From Elusimicrobiota bacterium (GTDB taxonomy: Bacteria > Elusimicrobiota > Elusimicrobia > Elusimicrobiales > UBA9959): 64,000 bases of DNA. The notes beneath the pieces were generated by a model that saw only the letters and a program-made list of their open reading frames with translations, did not search any database and was not told the origin of the DNA. Within the stretch, counting starts at the first letter, position 1. Each line of letters begins with the position of its first letter. Location: assembly GCA_009773155.1 (NCBI GenBank), contig WOVA01000003.1, positions 85,318-149,317 on the forward strand, written 5' to 3'. Below are positions 8,887 through 17,847 of this stretch, one piece after another. The position numbers and the translations under genes were made by a program.

Positions 8887-9301
8887 ACTGGTTCAGGGAG
8901 ACATAGTCCTTAAACAGGACGCGCCGTGCATTGCCGGAGCGGAGGAAGAGCTTGATGACGGCTGCGGCGGTGAGCGTTTTGCCGGTGCCGGTCGCCATTT
9001 CAAACAGAAAGCGGTCATTACCGTCCCTTACGGCCTTGCCGATAAGCGGTTTCTTGTCCTCGGATTTGGCCTCAAGGACGATAAACGGGAAACCCTTGGC
9101 GTCCAGCAGCAGGAAGTCGATGGAGCCTTTGCGCGTTTTCTCGAAGTTCCCGCCAAGCGCGTCCAGATCGGATGACTTGAGTGTTACACTTGGCTCAAGG
9201 CAGATATTGGCGGGTGCGCTTCCTTCCGCAAAGAAACGCCAGCCCGCCGCTTCCAGCAGTTTGTTGATTTTAATGCGGGCCGCAGCTTCTTTATTTTCCA
9301 T
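8876..9301 (-). pseudogene. Remnant of type I restriction subunit HsdR with internal deletion
   Basis: The 141 codons begin with an HsdR N-terminal nuclease region (LLEAAGWRFF, GSIDFLLLDAKGFPFIVLEAKSED). They jump directly to the helicase Walker A segment (DRFLFEMATGTGKTLTAAAVIKLFL) and stop soon after at VLFKDYVSLNQFAA. In complete HsdR the two parts are separated by over 100 residues, and several hundred follow. The frame is open, but the motor and most of the nuclease-helicase linker are gone, so it cannot work as HsdR. Confidence 0.8.
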
Positions 9302-9312
9302 TCAGAACTTCC

Positions 9313-10404
9313 CTATTGGATCAGGAAAAGATCTTTGGTGACGGTGTAACGGCCGTCGAGCCAGTCGATTATCTCGCGCGCGGCGGAGGCGGTTTCCCCC
9401 TCCTCCGATGCCAGGAACGGGGCGTAGGCCGTTTTAAGCGCCGTCTTTTCGGCCTCGCTCAGCGCGTCGAGCCCCTTATCCATGAAAGTGGGCGTGTCCG
9501 CCGCCAGGCGGGCGGCCATCTCCGCGCAGGTGACGGCGGCGGCGGCTTCCAGGAAGGCCTTATCGGGGTCGTAAGCCGGGCCGTTCTCGTAGGAGGCCTT
9601 CAGCGTAAGGGCCGATATTTTGGAAAGCGTGACCTGGTTCATGGGATTGACGGCGTGGCCGGCCAGCCGCGCGCCCATCGCGGCCGGGCGGCCCGTGAAA
9701 GGCCGCAGGTGGAGGAACTTGCACATGCGCGGCCCGTCGTTGACCGGGTAATTGTCCCAGAGGAAGGGCTTGCGCCCCAGCGTCGCGGCCACCCCGGCCA
9801 GATGCTCCGCGGAATACGACTTGGAGCAGACCAGCTCGCCGGTCCAGAAGACGCTGACTTTTTTATCCAGGCCGCGGCCGAGCTGCTCGAGGTAGCCTTC
9901 CGGCATCTTCCCGAAAAGCTTTTCCAGCACCGGGTCGCAGGAGTAGTAAGTGGGACAGAACACGATCTGCTCCGCCGTCGAAAGGCCGGCGGCCCAGTTG
10001 ACTATCTCCATCTGGCGTTCGGCGAGGTTCGAAAGGTCCCCTTTCATGTCGTCCATGAGCAGGCAGAGTTGATCTACGCCCGCGCGGTTGAAGAGTTCTA
10101 TGCGCGCCTGCAACAGTTCTTTATTGGCCGCGTCGAAAGGCGAGAGGTACATCTCGTAAGGGCTCAGGCCCACGCCGAACTTTATACCGGCGCGGCGGCC
10201 GGCCGTAGCCAGTTCCGCGAGCTCCCGCTCGCGCGCCGCGGGCATGGGCTCGCGCCACTTCTTGCGCAGGTAAGGGTCGCCCTTGGGGGCGTAGATATAG
10301 AAGGAGAAACCGTGTTCTTTGAGGAAGTCTATGAGGCGCAGGCGGGCGGCGGGGCCCCAGGGCTCGCCGTAAAAGCCTTCGATAATGCCGAGTTCGGTAT
10401 TCAC
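9313..10404 (-). CDS. GH84-family beta-N-acetylglucosaminidase
   Basis: A 363-residue TIM-barrel glycosidase, probably removing N-acetylglucosamine from glycans or glycosylated substrates. The N-terminus has the family signature EGFYGEPW (residues 9-16). The catalytic Asp pair is D118-D119 in LLMDDMKGD. FCPTYYSCDP and the FLWDNYPVND segment are also typical. It starts at GTG 10404, 7 bases after the small BMC-associated gene, and ends the minus-strand BMC gene train. No signal peptide is seen, so it should be cytoplasmic. Its link to the microcompartment is unknown. Confidence 0.85.
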   Translation of the reverse strand: MNTELGIIEGFYGEPWGPAARLRLIDFLKEHGFSFYIYAPKGDPYLRKKWREPMPAARERELAELATAGRRAGIKFGVGLSPYEMYLSPFDAANKELLQARIELFNRAGVDQLCLLMDDMKGDLSNLAERQMEIVNWAAGLSTAEQIVFCPTYYSCDPVLEKLFGKMPEGYLEQLGRGLDKKVSVFWTGELVCSKSYSAEHLAGVAATLGRKPFLWDNYPVNDGPRMCKFLHLRPFTGRPAAMGARLAGHAVNPMNQVTLSKISALTLKASYENGPAYDPDKAFLEAAAAVTCAEMAARLAADTPTFMDKGLDALSEAEKTALKTAYAPFLASEEGETASAAREIIDWLDGRYTVTKDLFLIQ

Positions 10405-10411
10405 CGGTCGT

Positions 10412-10681
10412 TTATTCCCTGACTATCTCCACCCCGTTATAATCCAGCCAGTCCAGCGAGAGCGGGCTGACTATCGCGTTGGCCGGCACGGCCAGCCGCT
10501 TCTGGCCCGGCTTGACCATCCGCCGGAGCTCCCAGTCGCTGAGGAAGACTTTTCGCGCCGGTGGGACCTTGGGGCCGCCATACGGTATGGTGTCCCCGGC
10601 CGGACACGAGGATGCCCCTTCCGGGCGATCCCGGAAAAGGCGCTCGTAAAGCGCGTCGGCAATGTCGCCACGGGTAAGCAT
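10412..10681 (-). CDS. Small BMC-associated protein with encapsulation-like N-terminus
   Basis: An 89-residue protein. Residues 1-17 (MLTRGDIADALYERLFR) could form an amphipathic helix like BMC cargo encapsulation peptides. The C-terminal part, KVFLSDWELRRMVKPGQ then VPANAIVSPLSLDWL and YNGVEIV, resembles a short motif seen near the start of EutT-like and other BMC-associated proteins; the exact family is not certain. Between them the peptide GDTIPYGGP comes from a degenerate copy of the 27-bp palindrome. It lies between a BMC-H gene and a GH84 gene. No clear ribosome binding site was found. Confidence 0.55.
   Translation of the reverse strand: MLTRGDIADALYERLFRDRPEGASSCPAGDTIPYGGPKVPPARKVFLSDWELRRMVKPGQKRLAVPANAIVSPLSLDWLDYNGVEIVRE
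10571..10597. repeat. 27-bp in-frame palindrome, degenerate copy
   Basis: The right arm TATGGTGTCCCC is well kept, while the left arm GGGGCCGCCATAC has drifted. It is read in the host gene as GDTIPYGGP, the same frame as the common GDTMPHGVP version. Confidence 0.7.
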
Positions 10682-10738
10682 ATTTCAAACCGCTCGTCTC
10701 CACGCGAGAAGAGCGCGCCGTCTCCGAAAAATGCTCTC

Positions 10739-11032
10739 TCAGGCCTTTACGGAGATCCGGGCCAGGTACTTGTCCAGGTCGTCGGCCGGGCGCGGTATCA
10801 CGTGCACGGCGACCAGCTCGCCCACTTTCTGTGCGGCGGCCGAGCCGGCCTCCACGGCGGCGCGCACGGCGCCGACCTCGCCCACGCAGAGCGTGGTCAC
10901 GTAGCCGGAGCCGATCTTCTCATAGCCCAGCAGCCGCACCCTGGCGGCCTTGGCCATGGCGTCCGAGGCCTCTATCATGCCGATAAAGCCCTTAGTCTCT
11001 ATCATTCCCAGCGCTTCTTTAGGTTCAGACAT
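10739..11032 (-). CDS. BMC-H shell protein (hexamer)
   Basis: A 97-residue single-BMC-domain protein that should form hexameric tiles of the microcompartment shell. [55 protein letters not shown] and [12 protein letters not shown] are diagnostic. The start at 11032 is preferred because GGAG precedes it at good distance; an in-frame ATG at 11053 lacks this. It is 60% or more alike by eye to the BMC-H at 23164-23448. An accessory operon now separates it from the main shell gene cluster upstream. Confidence 0.93.
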   Translation of the reverse strand: MSEPKEALGMIETKGFIGMIEASDAMAKAARVRLLGYEKIGSGYVTTLCVGEVGAVRAAVEAGSAAAQKVGELVAVHVIPRPADDLDKYLARISVKA

Positions 11033-11202
11033 TTTCGCTCCTTGATCCATCAAAAACCAGCCGCCGGGAGGAGCCCGCCCTTCCGGCGCGCTCTCCCGCG
11101 GTCCCTGCGCAAAATTAACTATATAAAATTATGCGGCCGGCGTGAAATCAGGCTAGGCAAAACCAGGTTTCGCTCCGCATGCGGTAAAAACAGAGCTCAT
11201 AG
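11033..11202. other. Intergenic region between accessory operon and BMC-H
   Basis: About 170 bases without a gene. An AT-rich patch (11116-11133) contains TATAGT-like sequence on the minus strand that could be a -10 box for the BMC-H gene, but no good -35 box was found. No convincing terminator hairpin was seen after the redoxin gene. Confidence 0.4.
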
Positions 11203-12762
11203 TCAGAACGCAAACACCTTCGCCAACTTCTTCAGGACGTTCTCGGAATCCGCCTCGTTCGCCCAGCGGCGCCATTTATGATACTGCAGGGGGTTCCCCC
11301 ATGCCGCCGGATCGTACCTGTCCCCTAAGCGGGCAAAAAGGCCCTTGGCTGTTTCTTTGTCTCCGGCGACGCAGGCGTACCATGCGAATACATTAAGCAT
11401 GATGACCGAGTCCGGATATCGTTTATCGGCGTCAATAAAGCCTTGCCGCATCCTGGGCCAGGACAGGGCCGTCTTTCTAAACAGGTCTATGCCTCTCTTC
11501 CCATACATCTCACCCATATTCCAGGCGATCCGCGCATAGAGGTCCATCCCGACCGAGTCTTTTACGGCCTCGGCTGAAGTTTCCGCGAACTTCTCCCATT
11601 CGCCAGTCTTCCCGTACCATTGCGGAAGCAAATAGAAAGCTTTCCGCGTATAATGATCCGTATACAATGGTTCAAGGGCAACGGCTTTCCTGAAGAGATT
11701 TTCATATTCCGCCCGCGCCCAGCCCTGCCCCTGCGCCACTAGGAGCAACGAGTTATAAAGAGCCGGACAACTCTCCGGCAGTTTTTCCGCCTCTTCCAGG
11801 ATAGTACGCGCGCTGACAAGACGCCCTTCGAACAGCCTGCGGTTATCGGCGCTGACTTCGCTGGAATAACCGCCGCCGCGAGCTAACCAGGCGGCGCTCA
11901 CCAAAATATCGGCTGCCGCCACCCGCGCGGTGACCGAGTCAGGCATCGCCGCAGCCCATTTTTGAAATAACTGAAGTCGTTGTTCCCACGTAGTCCCTTC
12001 CGGAAAATCCTTTAATGCCGAGTAAAACAACGGCAACTTCCATCTTCCTCTTTTAAAACGAGCCTTTGTCGCGCGCAGTTCCCGGGCTATAGCTTCCAGT
12101 TGCCCGAATTCTTCGCGGTCAAGATGGTATTTTGTCGCCGACACCAGACGATCTTCATCTCCTTTCTCCCTGACTAACTCTATCGAAAGAGGTTCGCTTA
12201 TGGAGATCCTGGACTCCGGGGAACCGTCGTAAAGCATGGCAGACAGGTCCTTCTCCAGTTTTCCCCTGTGGTCGGGCAAAAGCGCATACCCTTTCTTCAT
12301 AACCCCGTTCCTGTCGATCAGGTACGCGTGAGGGATCGATTTCGGAACTACCTCGGCGGGAAGATATCCCCAGCCTTTATAGACTGGATATGGGATATGG
12401 TGCTGCTCCGCGAAAGCTTTGAGTTTCGGGAGCGCGTCATCCCTTGCCGACTCATCCCGGTCTCTGGCAATGGGCAGAAAACAAAGCTGGGTGTACCTGT
12501 ATTTTTCGTAAAGGACTTCTATCATGGCCAGATTCTCCAATGACGCGGGGCAGGTGGTGGTCCATATATACAACAACACGGGCCGGCCGCCGCAATTCGA
12601 CAGTTCCACTCTACGCCCTGTGAGGTCGGCAATTTCGAAATTTTCCACCTTGAACGGCTTCTCAATGCCGATCTTGGCCAGGAGAGCCGGCGGCGCAATG
12701 TAATATGCGCCTCCGGCCGCGACCAGGCCCGCCAGCAGTTTAGCGTGCAGAGAGTTCAGCAT
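11203..12762 (-). CDS. Membrane-anchored redoxin/TlpA-like domain protein with TPR-like C-terminus
   Basis: A 519-residue protein. Residues 5-25 form a hydrophobic N-terminal anchor or signal. Residues 36-180 are a thioredoxin-fold (AhpC/TSA or TlpA) domain: FEIADLTGRRVELSNCGGRPVLLYIW, then TTTCPASLEN, and the cis-Pro-like region VPKSIPHAYLIDRNG. The active site is C71-x-x-S74 rather than CxxC, so disulfide exchange would be monothiol. The remaining 300 residues are helical and repeat-like, with WYGKTGEWEKFAE-type segments. It is the last gene of the CHAT operon, 14 bases after the FlgO/DUF4384-like gene. Confidence 0.72.
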   Translation of the reverse strand: MLNSLHAKLLAGLVAAGGAYYIAPPALLAKIGIEKPFKVENFEIADLTGRRVELSNCGGRPVLLYIWTTTCPASLENLAMIEVLYEKYRYTQLCFLPIARDRDESARDDALPKLKAFAEQHHIPYPVYKGWGYLPAEVVPKSIPHAYLIDRNGVMKKGYALLPDHRGKLEKDLSAMLYDGSPESRISISEPLSIELVREKGDEDRLVSATKYHLDREEFGQLEAIARELRATKARFKRGRWKLPLFYSALKDFPEGTTWEQRLQLFQKWAAAMPDSVTARVAAADILVSAAWLARGGGYSSEVSADNRRLFEGRLVSARTILEEAEKLPESCPALYNSLLLVAQGQGWARAEYENLFRKAVALEPLYTDHYTRKAFYLLPQWYGKTGEWEKFAETSAEAVKDSVGMDLYARIAWNMGEMYGKRGIDLFRKTALSWPRMRQGFIDADKRYPDSVIMLNVFAWYACVAGDKETAKGLFARLGDRYDPAAWGNPLQYHKWRRWANEADSENVLKKLAKVFAF

Positions 12763-12776
12763 ATTCCCCCCAATGT

Positions 12777-13859
12777 CTACCGGTGAATGAACGACAAATG
12801 ATAATAGAAATCCCCTTCGGCGACCAGTTTCCTGGTTATCAACTGCATCGGCCCGGTGCCGGTATCTTTTACCTTCGTCGAGACACCGGAGGCGCGCGTT
12901 CCGCCTATCCCCATGGTACGTATAGCCTCTTCCACGACCACGCCCGTCGCGGTCCTGAGGTTCTCCAGTTCCGGTGCGGGCGCCCTGGTGGCGAAAATGA
13001 ACAATTCCTCCCGGCCGGGGTTGTGATCCAGGTAGAAAAATTCTTTTTCATTAGGGAGCCAGTGTTCCCTCCCCCCTTCCACGGGATTCGGGGCTGTTTT
13101 GAATTCCTCGTTAGGGAAGAGCCGGACCGCTTTGTTCGCCGAATCCACCTGTATAATGTAGACGTAAGATCTGCGTTTTGGCTTGAAGTAGATGCAGTAA
13201 TTGTCGCTCGAGGTCAGCACCATGCCTTCCCTCACCGGATAAAGTTTCCCGTCTCCGCCTTCGTGATATACGCCGGTTTCCAGCTCTCCCGTGTCTCCAG
13301 CCGCTGAAATGGTCGCGGCGGCCTGCGGCGCCGGAGCGCCCAACTGCCGGTATCTGCGCAGCATCATTTTTTCGATGTCCGGGGTCTTCTTTATGATCAC
13401 GGATGCCGAAGCGATGATCCTTCCGCTTTTAGCCTCTACGGCTTTCACTGAAATAACTACGTCCGACGCCTGGCTGGAGTAATCCCCGGAGACAAGGACA
13501 TCCATGCCGGCATCCCTGGTAAGCCGGTCGATAGTGTCCGGATCGCCGAAGATAACGGAATCCCTCATTATCTTGACCAGGTCATAACGACTGAGCAGTC
13601 TGAACTTCTTCGTTTTTTTTGCGGACAGACGGCTGGAAAGGAGGTTGGCTATCACCTGGCCGAATTCCGAGGTGTCCAGCGCGTTGCCGTTCTCCGAGAA
13701 ATCCGTCACGCATATCTTGCCGTCGAGTTTGGCGGCAATCCGCTTTGCCGGCTTGTTAAGCGCCTTGTTGAGGCGGTTTATTCCGGAAGTATCCTTCGCC
13801 CAGGAGGCCGAAGACGGAAGCAGTCCTATTAACGCGATCGTCATGATGGCTTTTGTCAT
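12777..13859 (-). CDS. Exported FlgO-like/DUF4384 protein
   Basis: A 360-residue protein with a signal peptide (MTKAIMTIALIGLLPSSASWA). Residues 40-165 resemble FlgO or CsgG-type lipoprotein domains (ICVTDFSENGNA, LLSSRLSAKKTKKFRLLSR, MDVLVSGDYS). Residues 200-310 resemble DUF4384 (SDNYCIYFKPKRRSYVYIIQVDSANKAVRLFPNEEF). DUF4384 domains are often found with caspase-like peptidases, which fits the TPR-CHAT gene 41 bases upstream. It probably acts outside the cytoplasmic membrane. The molecular role is unknown. Confidence 0.68.
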   Translation of the reverse strand: MTKAIMTIALIGLLPSSASWAKDTSGINRLNKALNKPAKRIAAKLDGKICVTDFSENGNALDTSEFGQVIANLLSSRLSAKKTKKFRLLSRYDLVKIMRDSVIFGDPDTIDRLTRDAGMDVLVSGDYSSQASDVVISVKAVEAKSGRIIASASVIIKKTPDIEKMMLRRYRQLGAPAPQAAATISAAGDTGELETGVYHEGGDGKLYPVREGMVLTSSDNYCIYFKPKRRSYVYIIQVDSANKAVRLFPNEEFKTAPNPVEGGREHWLPNEKEFFYLDHNPGREELFIFATRAPAPELENLRTATGVVVEEAIRTMGIGGTRASGVSTKVKDTGTGPMQLITRKLVAEGDFYYHLSFIHR

Positions 13860-13900
13860 TTATTCTCTCCTGTCCGCGCGGTCGTTCCCCTCCGCCGCGA

Positions 13901-16900
13901 TCACTCGCCTATTAGGATGAAGGGCGCCCAATAGAACGGGTGTTCGTACCCCGCCCGGCGCACGTCCCCGCGCGCCAGGCGCAACGCCTGGCGCATGGTC
14001 TTACCTTGTTTAAGATGGGCGAAGAAACGTTCCGCCAGCTGGGTGGTGGAGCCTTCCGATACGTTCCAGAGCGACACCAGCACGTTGCGGGCGCCGGCGT
14101 ACTGGAACGCCCTGCCGAGACCCATAACGCCCTCGCCGGTCAGATGAGCGCCCATGCCCGTCTGGCAGGCGGTCAGCGCTACCACATCGGCGTTCAGGCG
14201 CAGGCGCATTGCCTCGCTCATTGTGAGCAGCCCATTGTCCCCGGCGGGGTTTCCGAGCTGGTTTAAGACCAGGGCGGGCTCGCGCACGCCGGGCAGCACA
14301 TTATCAAGAATGCCATGAGTTGCTATGACCAGATAGCGGTAAGCGGAAAGGTCGCGGCCGAGGAGTCCGGTCTTGGAGGCGGCTGAGCCGATGAGCACGT
14401 CCGAAGGTTGGCCGCGGAATACCTGGTCGCGCAGCGCGCTGGCCAGCAAGCCGGTCTTGTCGAGCCGGGGAAAGAGGAAATCCTCTTTCCCTATCTTCTT
14501 CTCTCCCGTAGTTCCCCGCCTCTTGCCCCCCGGTCCCATGGTGGCGGCGATCCCGCCCATGGTTTTAATCCGGCCTTTGGTCAATGTTCGTCCGCCTGCG
14601 GCGAAGTTCCGCAGGCGGCTGTCCGCCTGGTTGAAAATGGGGTCGGCCAGCACCAGCAGTTCCCGCGACGGGGAGGTCTTAGCCTTGAGCCGGCGCTGCA
14701 CCGTGAGCGCTGTAGCCGAATGAGCGTAGGCGATATCGTAAACGTCCGCGGCGTACTTTACACCGACCGGAGCCGGACCATACCGTCCCGAGGGCGACTG
14801 CAGGCGGGCAGGCAAGGAAACAACCAGGCTTTCAAACGGCAGAATGCTCAGTATTTCATCCGGCACCACGATTATCCGCGCGTCAGAAGGGACCAGCGGC
14901 TTGCCGTCTTCCTCCGCCTCCAGCGCGCGCTTCAGGAGCAGCTCATAAAGCCGCTTCCCCAGCTTGGGATCGTAGGCCGCAAGTTTGGAGGTGCCGGCAA
15001 CTTCCTCAAAATATGCGCGGTATTCCCGCACAAGCCCGGTGAGTTCCTCACGGGAAAGCGGCACGTTATAGCTTAAAACGATCTTCCCGCTCTTTACCAG
15101 GAAGGCCTTGGTGTACGGGGCGGTAACTTCGAACTCGAGAACCACCTCATCGGATCGCAGCGCGAATTCTTCTACGTGCAGCGGGGTCGGATAGCGTACG
15201 GCCGCGTATAAGGGATGGGCACGGCGCAGTTCTTCCGCAAGTCGAGTCTGTTTCGTTTTCAGGACGGCTAATTCTGCGTCCAATCGGTGATACGCGCCCT
15301 TATCCGTGGAACGCCGGGCGGCTTCTGTCAGCGCGGCCGCTGAAGCGATCGCTGTATCCAGCTTCTCTTCGCGGTCAGCCAGTTCAGCGGGGAGGGCCTT
15401 ATCCGGCGAGCCGTAACTGCGGGCGGCGGATTCCGTGAAAAGGCGTCCCCGGGTATATTCCGCGTGATAAAGGGATTGCCTCAGGCCGCCAGGCAGGAAC
15501 TCGGAGATGCGGACCATGCCTTCGTAGGGTTCCAGGTGCGGCATCATCCAGTCGGTCACCCCCATGAAACGAAGGCGGTGTTCAAGTGAAAGCGAGTCCC
15601 GTTGACGTTCGAGCAGTTTCTGGGCCTCTTTGTAATGGTAGGAGGCTTTAAAATAATCCCGCAGCCCTTCATATGCCAGGCCAAGGCCGGTACGTCCTGC
15701 GAATACTTCGCCAACCGGTTTCGTGAACCCCAGAAAATCCCTGGAGCGAGCCTCCGTGTCGCCGAGGAATCTACCCATGTAAAGTTCTCTCGCCTGTTGA
15801 TAATCGCCTTTACGCAGATGATAATATCCCAGGTCGATATGGTTGTGGCTTATAGTCCGCAGAAGATCGGCCGCCTTTTCCAGGTCTCCCTTGAATAGCA
15901 GCGCCTCCGCCAGGTTTACATAGCCTCCTCCCCACTCCCGGATGGTAAGGGACTTCCTGAACGCGCTGATAGCGCCGTCCAGATCCCCCATGTTCATAAG
16001 GGCGATGCCGTACCCGTTGAGCTGCTGGGCCATCAGGTCGGAATTGCCAAGCTGCTCGGCGAGCTCAAGCGCCAGGCCGTAATGTTCAACGGCAGTCCGA
16101 CTGTCACCTATTTCTCCGTAAAACCTGCCGATATTGTTTTCGGCAGTAAGCATATCGCGTTTACGGCCGGTGCGCCGCGCTATATCCAATATCCGCGCAT
16201 TTACGTCCAGTATCTTTTGAAAATCGCCAAGCGCGGAATATACCAGGCGCAGCCCATGAAGCGACGCTATTTCATTCTCGGCCATGCCTATTCCGGCGCT
16301 AAGCTTCCGGGCTTCCTCCAGGCGGGACAGCCCGGTGGCAAAGTCGCGCAGATTCACATATAGAATACCGAGCTCCCCCAGGACCGCGCCTTCGTTGATT
16401 TCGTCCTTATCATCGCGGGCCAAACCCGCGGCCTCCTCCATTTTCAGCAGGGCTTCTTTCTGGCGTCCTTCATTGAAATCCGCGGCAGCGAGCATACGCA
16501 ATGCGGTCACCATGCCGTTCTTGAAGCCGCGCTTGCGGGCTTCCGCCAGCATGGCTTCGTAGGCTTTGTAGGCTCCCGCGCTATCCCCCTGGCCTGCTTT
16601 TCGCGAAGCCTCGAAAAAACGCTGATCGACAGCGGGGTCCCCGTTGCGCTTCCGGACATCGAGCGCCCTTTTCCGCTGAAGATCCTGGCCTCTCCCGCGA
16701 TACTCCCCTGCTTCGCTTCTTTTTCCCTGCCTTTCATGGATTCCGGCTAAGCCAAAACAGCATTCGCCCTGGCCGAACAAATCCCCTTTCGCTTCCATTT
16801 CGCGCAGCAGCTTCCGCCAGACCTCTAAAGCTCCGGGGACGTCCCCGGCTTTCTCCAGCATTCGCGCCAGGTTCTTACTGTCCTCCAGCCGTTTCTGGTC

Positions 16901-17500
16901 GTCTTCCCCTTCTTCGTCGAGCGCGACGGCCAGCCGGTAATTTTCCGCCGCCGCGCTGAATTCCCCCAGGTGCTCCTTGATAGAACCGATATTCACCAGG
17001 CAGTCTCTCTGCAGATTTTTAGAATTGACGCGCTTGAACCGGGCTAAAGCGGCCGCGTGGTGCTCAACGGCTTTTTGCGTATCGCCGATCTCGCGGTACG
17101 CGCCGCCAAGATAGGAATGACAACTGCCGGCCAGGTAGTCGTCGCTCTGGACTTCGGGCATGGCCAGATTGGTGCGCAACAGGGCGATCACGCTCTTATA
17201 GTCGTTCTGCGCCCACTTCTCACGAGCCTGGTTAAGCCGCTCTGTTGCGTTCTTTTCATGAATTTGTGCTGTGTCGTTTTCATCGCCGCGGGTTGATGCG
17301 GTCTGAGCCGGCCCGGGCGGGACAGCCTCGGCGCCGGCGTTGCCGGCCAACGATAGAGAGAAAAACAGGGCGCCCCCTATGGCAACAAGGAGGCATACAC
17401 CCCGTCGGGGTTGGCGCGCATAGTAGTCGGTGCCGGATAAGATTATCACGCTGGGAGCTCCGTGTGTGCTGTCTGCCTGACCCTGGACCGCCGGGATCAC
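13901..17500 (-). CDS. Exported TPR-CHAT caspase-like protease
   Basis: A 1199-residue protein. A hydrophobic stretch at about residues 34-55 (VCLLVAIGGALFFSLSLAGNAGA) looks like a signal peptide. Tandem TPR repeats fill residues 80-620 (LGGAYREIGDTQKAVEHHAAALARF is one). A helical region follows, and the CHAT domain is at about 850-1199. The His-Cys dyad is H1062 in IATHG and C1112 in LTACQTG; YAGARNVLVSLWNV and HPFYWAPFILIG are typical CHAT motifs. The ATG overlaps the MazF stop (ATGA). It probably senses a protein partner through the TPRs and cleaves a substrate in the envelope. Confidence 0.88.
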   Translation of the reverse strand: MIPAVQGQADSTHGAPSVIILSGTDYYARQPRRGVCLLVAIGGALFFSLSLAGNAGAEAVPPGPAQTASTRGDENDTAQIHEKNATERLNQAREKWAQNDYKSVIALLRTNLAMPEVQSDDYLAGSCHSYLGGAYREIGDTQKAVEHHAAALARFKRVNSKNLQRDCLVNIGSIKEHLGEFSAAAENYRLAVALDEEGEDDQKRLEDSKNLARMLEKAGDVPGALEVWRKLLREMEAKGDLFGQGECCFGLAGIHERQGKRSEAGEYRGRGQDLQRKRALDVRKRNGDPAVDQRFFEASRKAGQGDSAGAYKAYEAMLAEARKRGFKNGMVTALRMLAAADFNEGRQKEALLKMEEAAGLARDDKDEINEGAVLGELGILYVNLRDFATGLSRLEEARKLSAGIGMAENEIASLHGLRLVYSALGDFQKILDVNARILDIARRTGRKRDMLTAENNIGRFYGEIGDSRTAVEHYGLALELAEQLGNSDLMAQQLNGYGIALMNMGDLDGAISAFRKSLTIREWGGGYVNLAEALLFKGDLEKAADLLRTISHNHIDLGYYHLRKGDYQQARELYMGRFLGDTEARSRDFLGFTKPVGEVFAGRTGLGLAYEGLRDYFKASYHYKEAQKLLERQRDSLSLEHRLRFMGVTDWMMPHLEPYEGMVRISEFLPGGLRQSLYHAEYTRGRLFTESAARSYGSPDKALPAELADREEKLDTAIASAAALTEAARRSTDKGAYHRLDAELAVLKTKQTRLAEELRRAHPLYAAVRYPTPLHVEEFALRSDEVVLEFEVTAPYTKAFLVKSGKIVLSYNVPLSREELTGLVREYRAYFEEVAGTSKLAAYDPKLGKRLYELLLKRALEAEEDGKPLVPSDARIIVVPDEILSILPFESLVVSLPARLQSPSGRYGPAPVGVKYAADVYDIAYAHSATALTVQRRLKAKTSPSRELLVLADPIFNQADSRLRNFAAGGRTLTKGRIKTMGGIAATMGPGGKRRGTTGEKKIGKEDFLFPRLDKTGLLASALRDQVFRGQPSDVLIGSAASKTGLLGRDLSAYRYLVIATHGILDNVLPGVREPALVLNQLGNPAGDNGLLTMSEAMRLRLNADVVALTACQTGMGAHLTGEGVMGLGRAFQYAGARNVLVSLWNVSEGSTTQLAERFFAHLKQGKTMRQALRLARGDVRRAGYEHPFYWAPFILIGE
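17389..17423. repeat. 35-bp repeat, also at 63958-63992
   Basis: This stretch matches 63958-63992 at 30 of 35 bases, both containing GGAGG-ATACACC, CGTCGGG and GGCGCGCATAG. Here it lies in the N-terminal codons of the CHAT gene (TDYYARQPRRGVCLL); the other copy is intergenic. Confidence 0.65.
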
Positions 17501-17847
17501 TCTATGTCGATCCCCAGGGCGCTCAGAGCGGCGTCCGCAAGGTCCTCCAGGGCCGGAGGAGTCAGACGGCCTAAGCGCCGGCGAAGGCGTGAAACGTCAA
17601 GAGCCCGCATCTGGAAGGCCAGCGCTATACTGTCCGTCGAGAGTCCGCTGGCGCCGCATTTTATAAGGCAGGTTCCAGGCAGCCCCAGGCGTTTAAGATT
17701 GGAAGTCAGAGGGATACAGAGCGCCGTGGTCGTGAACCGCGACAGATCCGGGTTCTGGAGAATCGCGACCGGCCGCATTTTACCCTGCTCAGAGCCCCGG
17801 ACAGGCTCGAGGTCCGCGCTGTAAATTTCTCCGGAGAGGAATTTCAT
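17497..17847 (-). CDS. MazF/PemK-type toxin (endoribonuclease)
   Basis: A 116-residue protein of the MazF/PemK fold, normally a sequence-specific mRNA interferase. GEIYSADLEPVRGSEQGKMRPVAILQ is the family N-terminus with the conserved Gly-x-x-RPV segment. LCIPLTSNLKR and DSIALAFQMRALDVSRL match the remaining strands and the C-terminal helix. The start overlaps the XRE stop and the stop overlaps the CHAT start, both by ATGA. The toxin is thus translationally coupled to a regulator and a protease. Confidence 0.85.
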   Translation of the reverse strand: MKFLSGEIYSADLEPVRGSEQGKMRPVAILQNPDLSRFTTTALCIPLTSNLKRLGLPGTCLIKCGASGLSTDSIALAFQMRALDVSRLRRRLGRLTPPALEDLADAALSALGIDIE

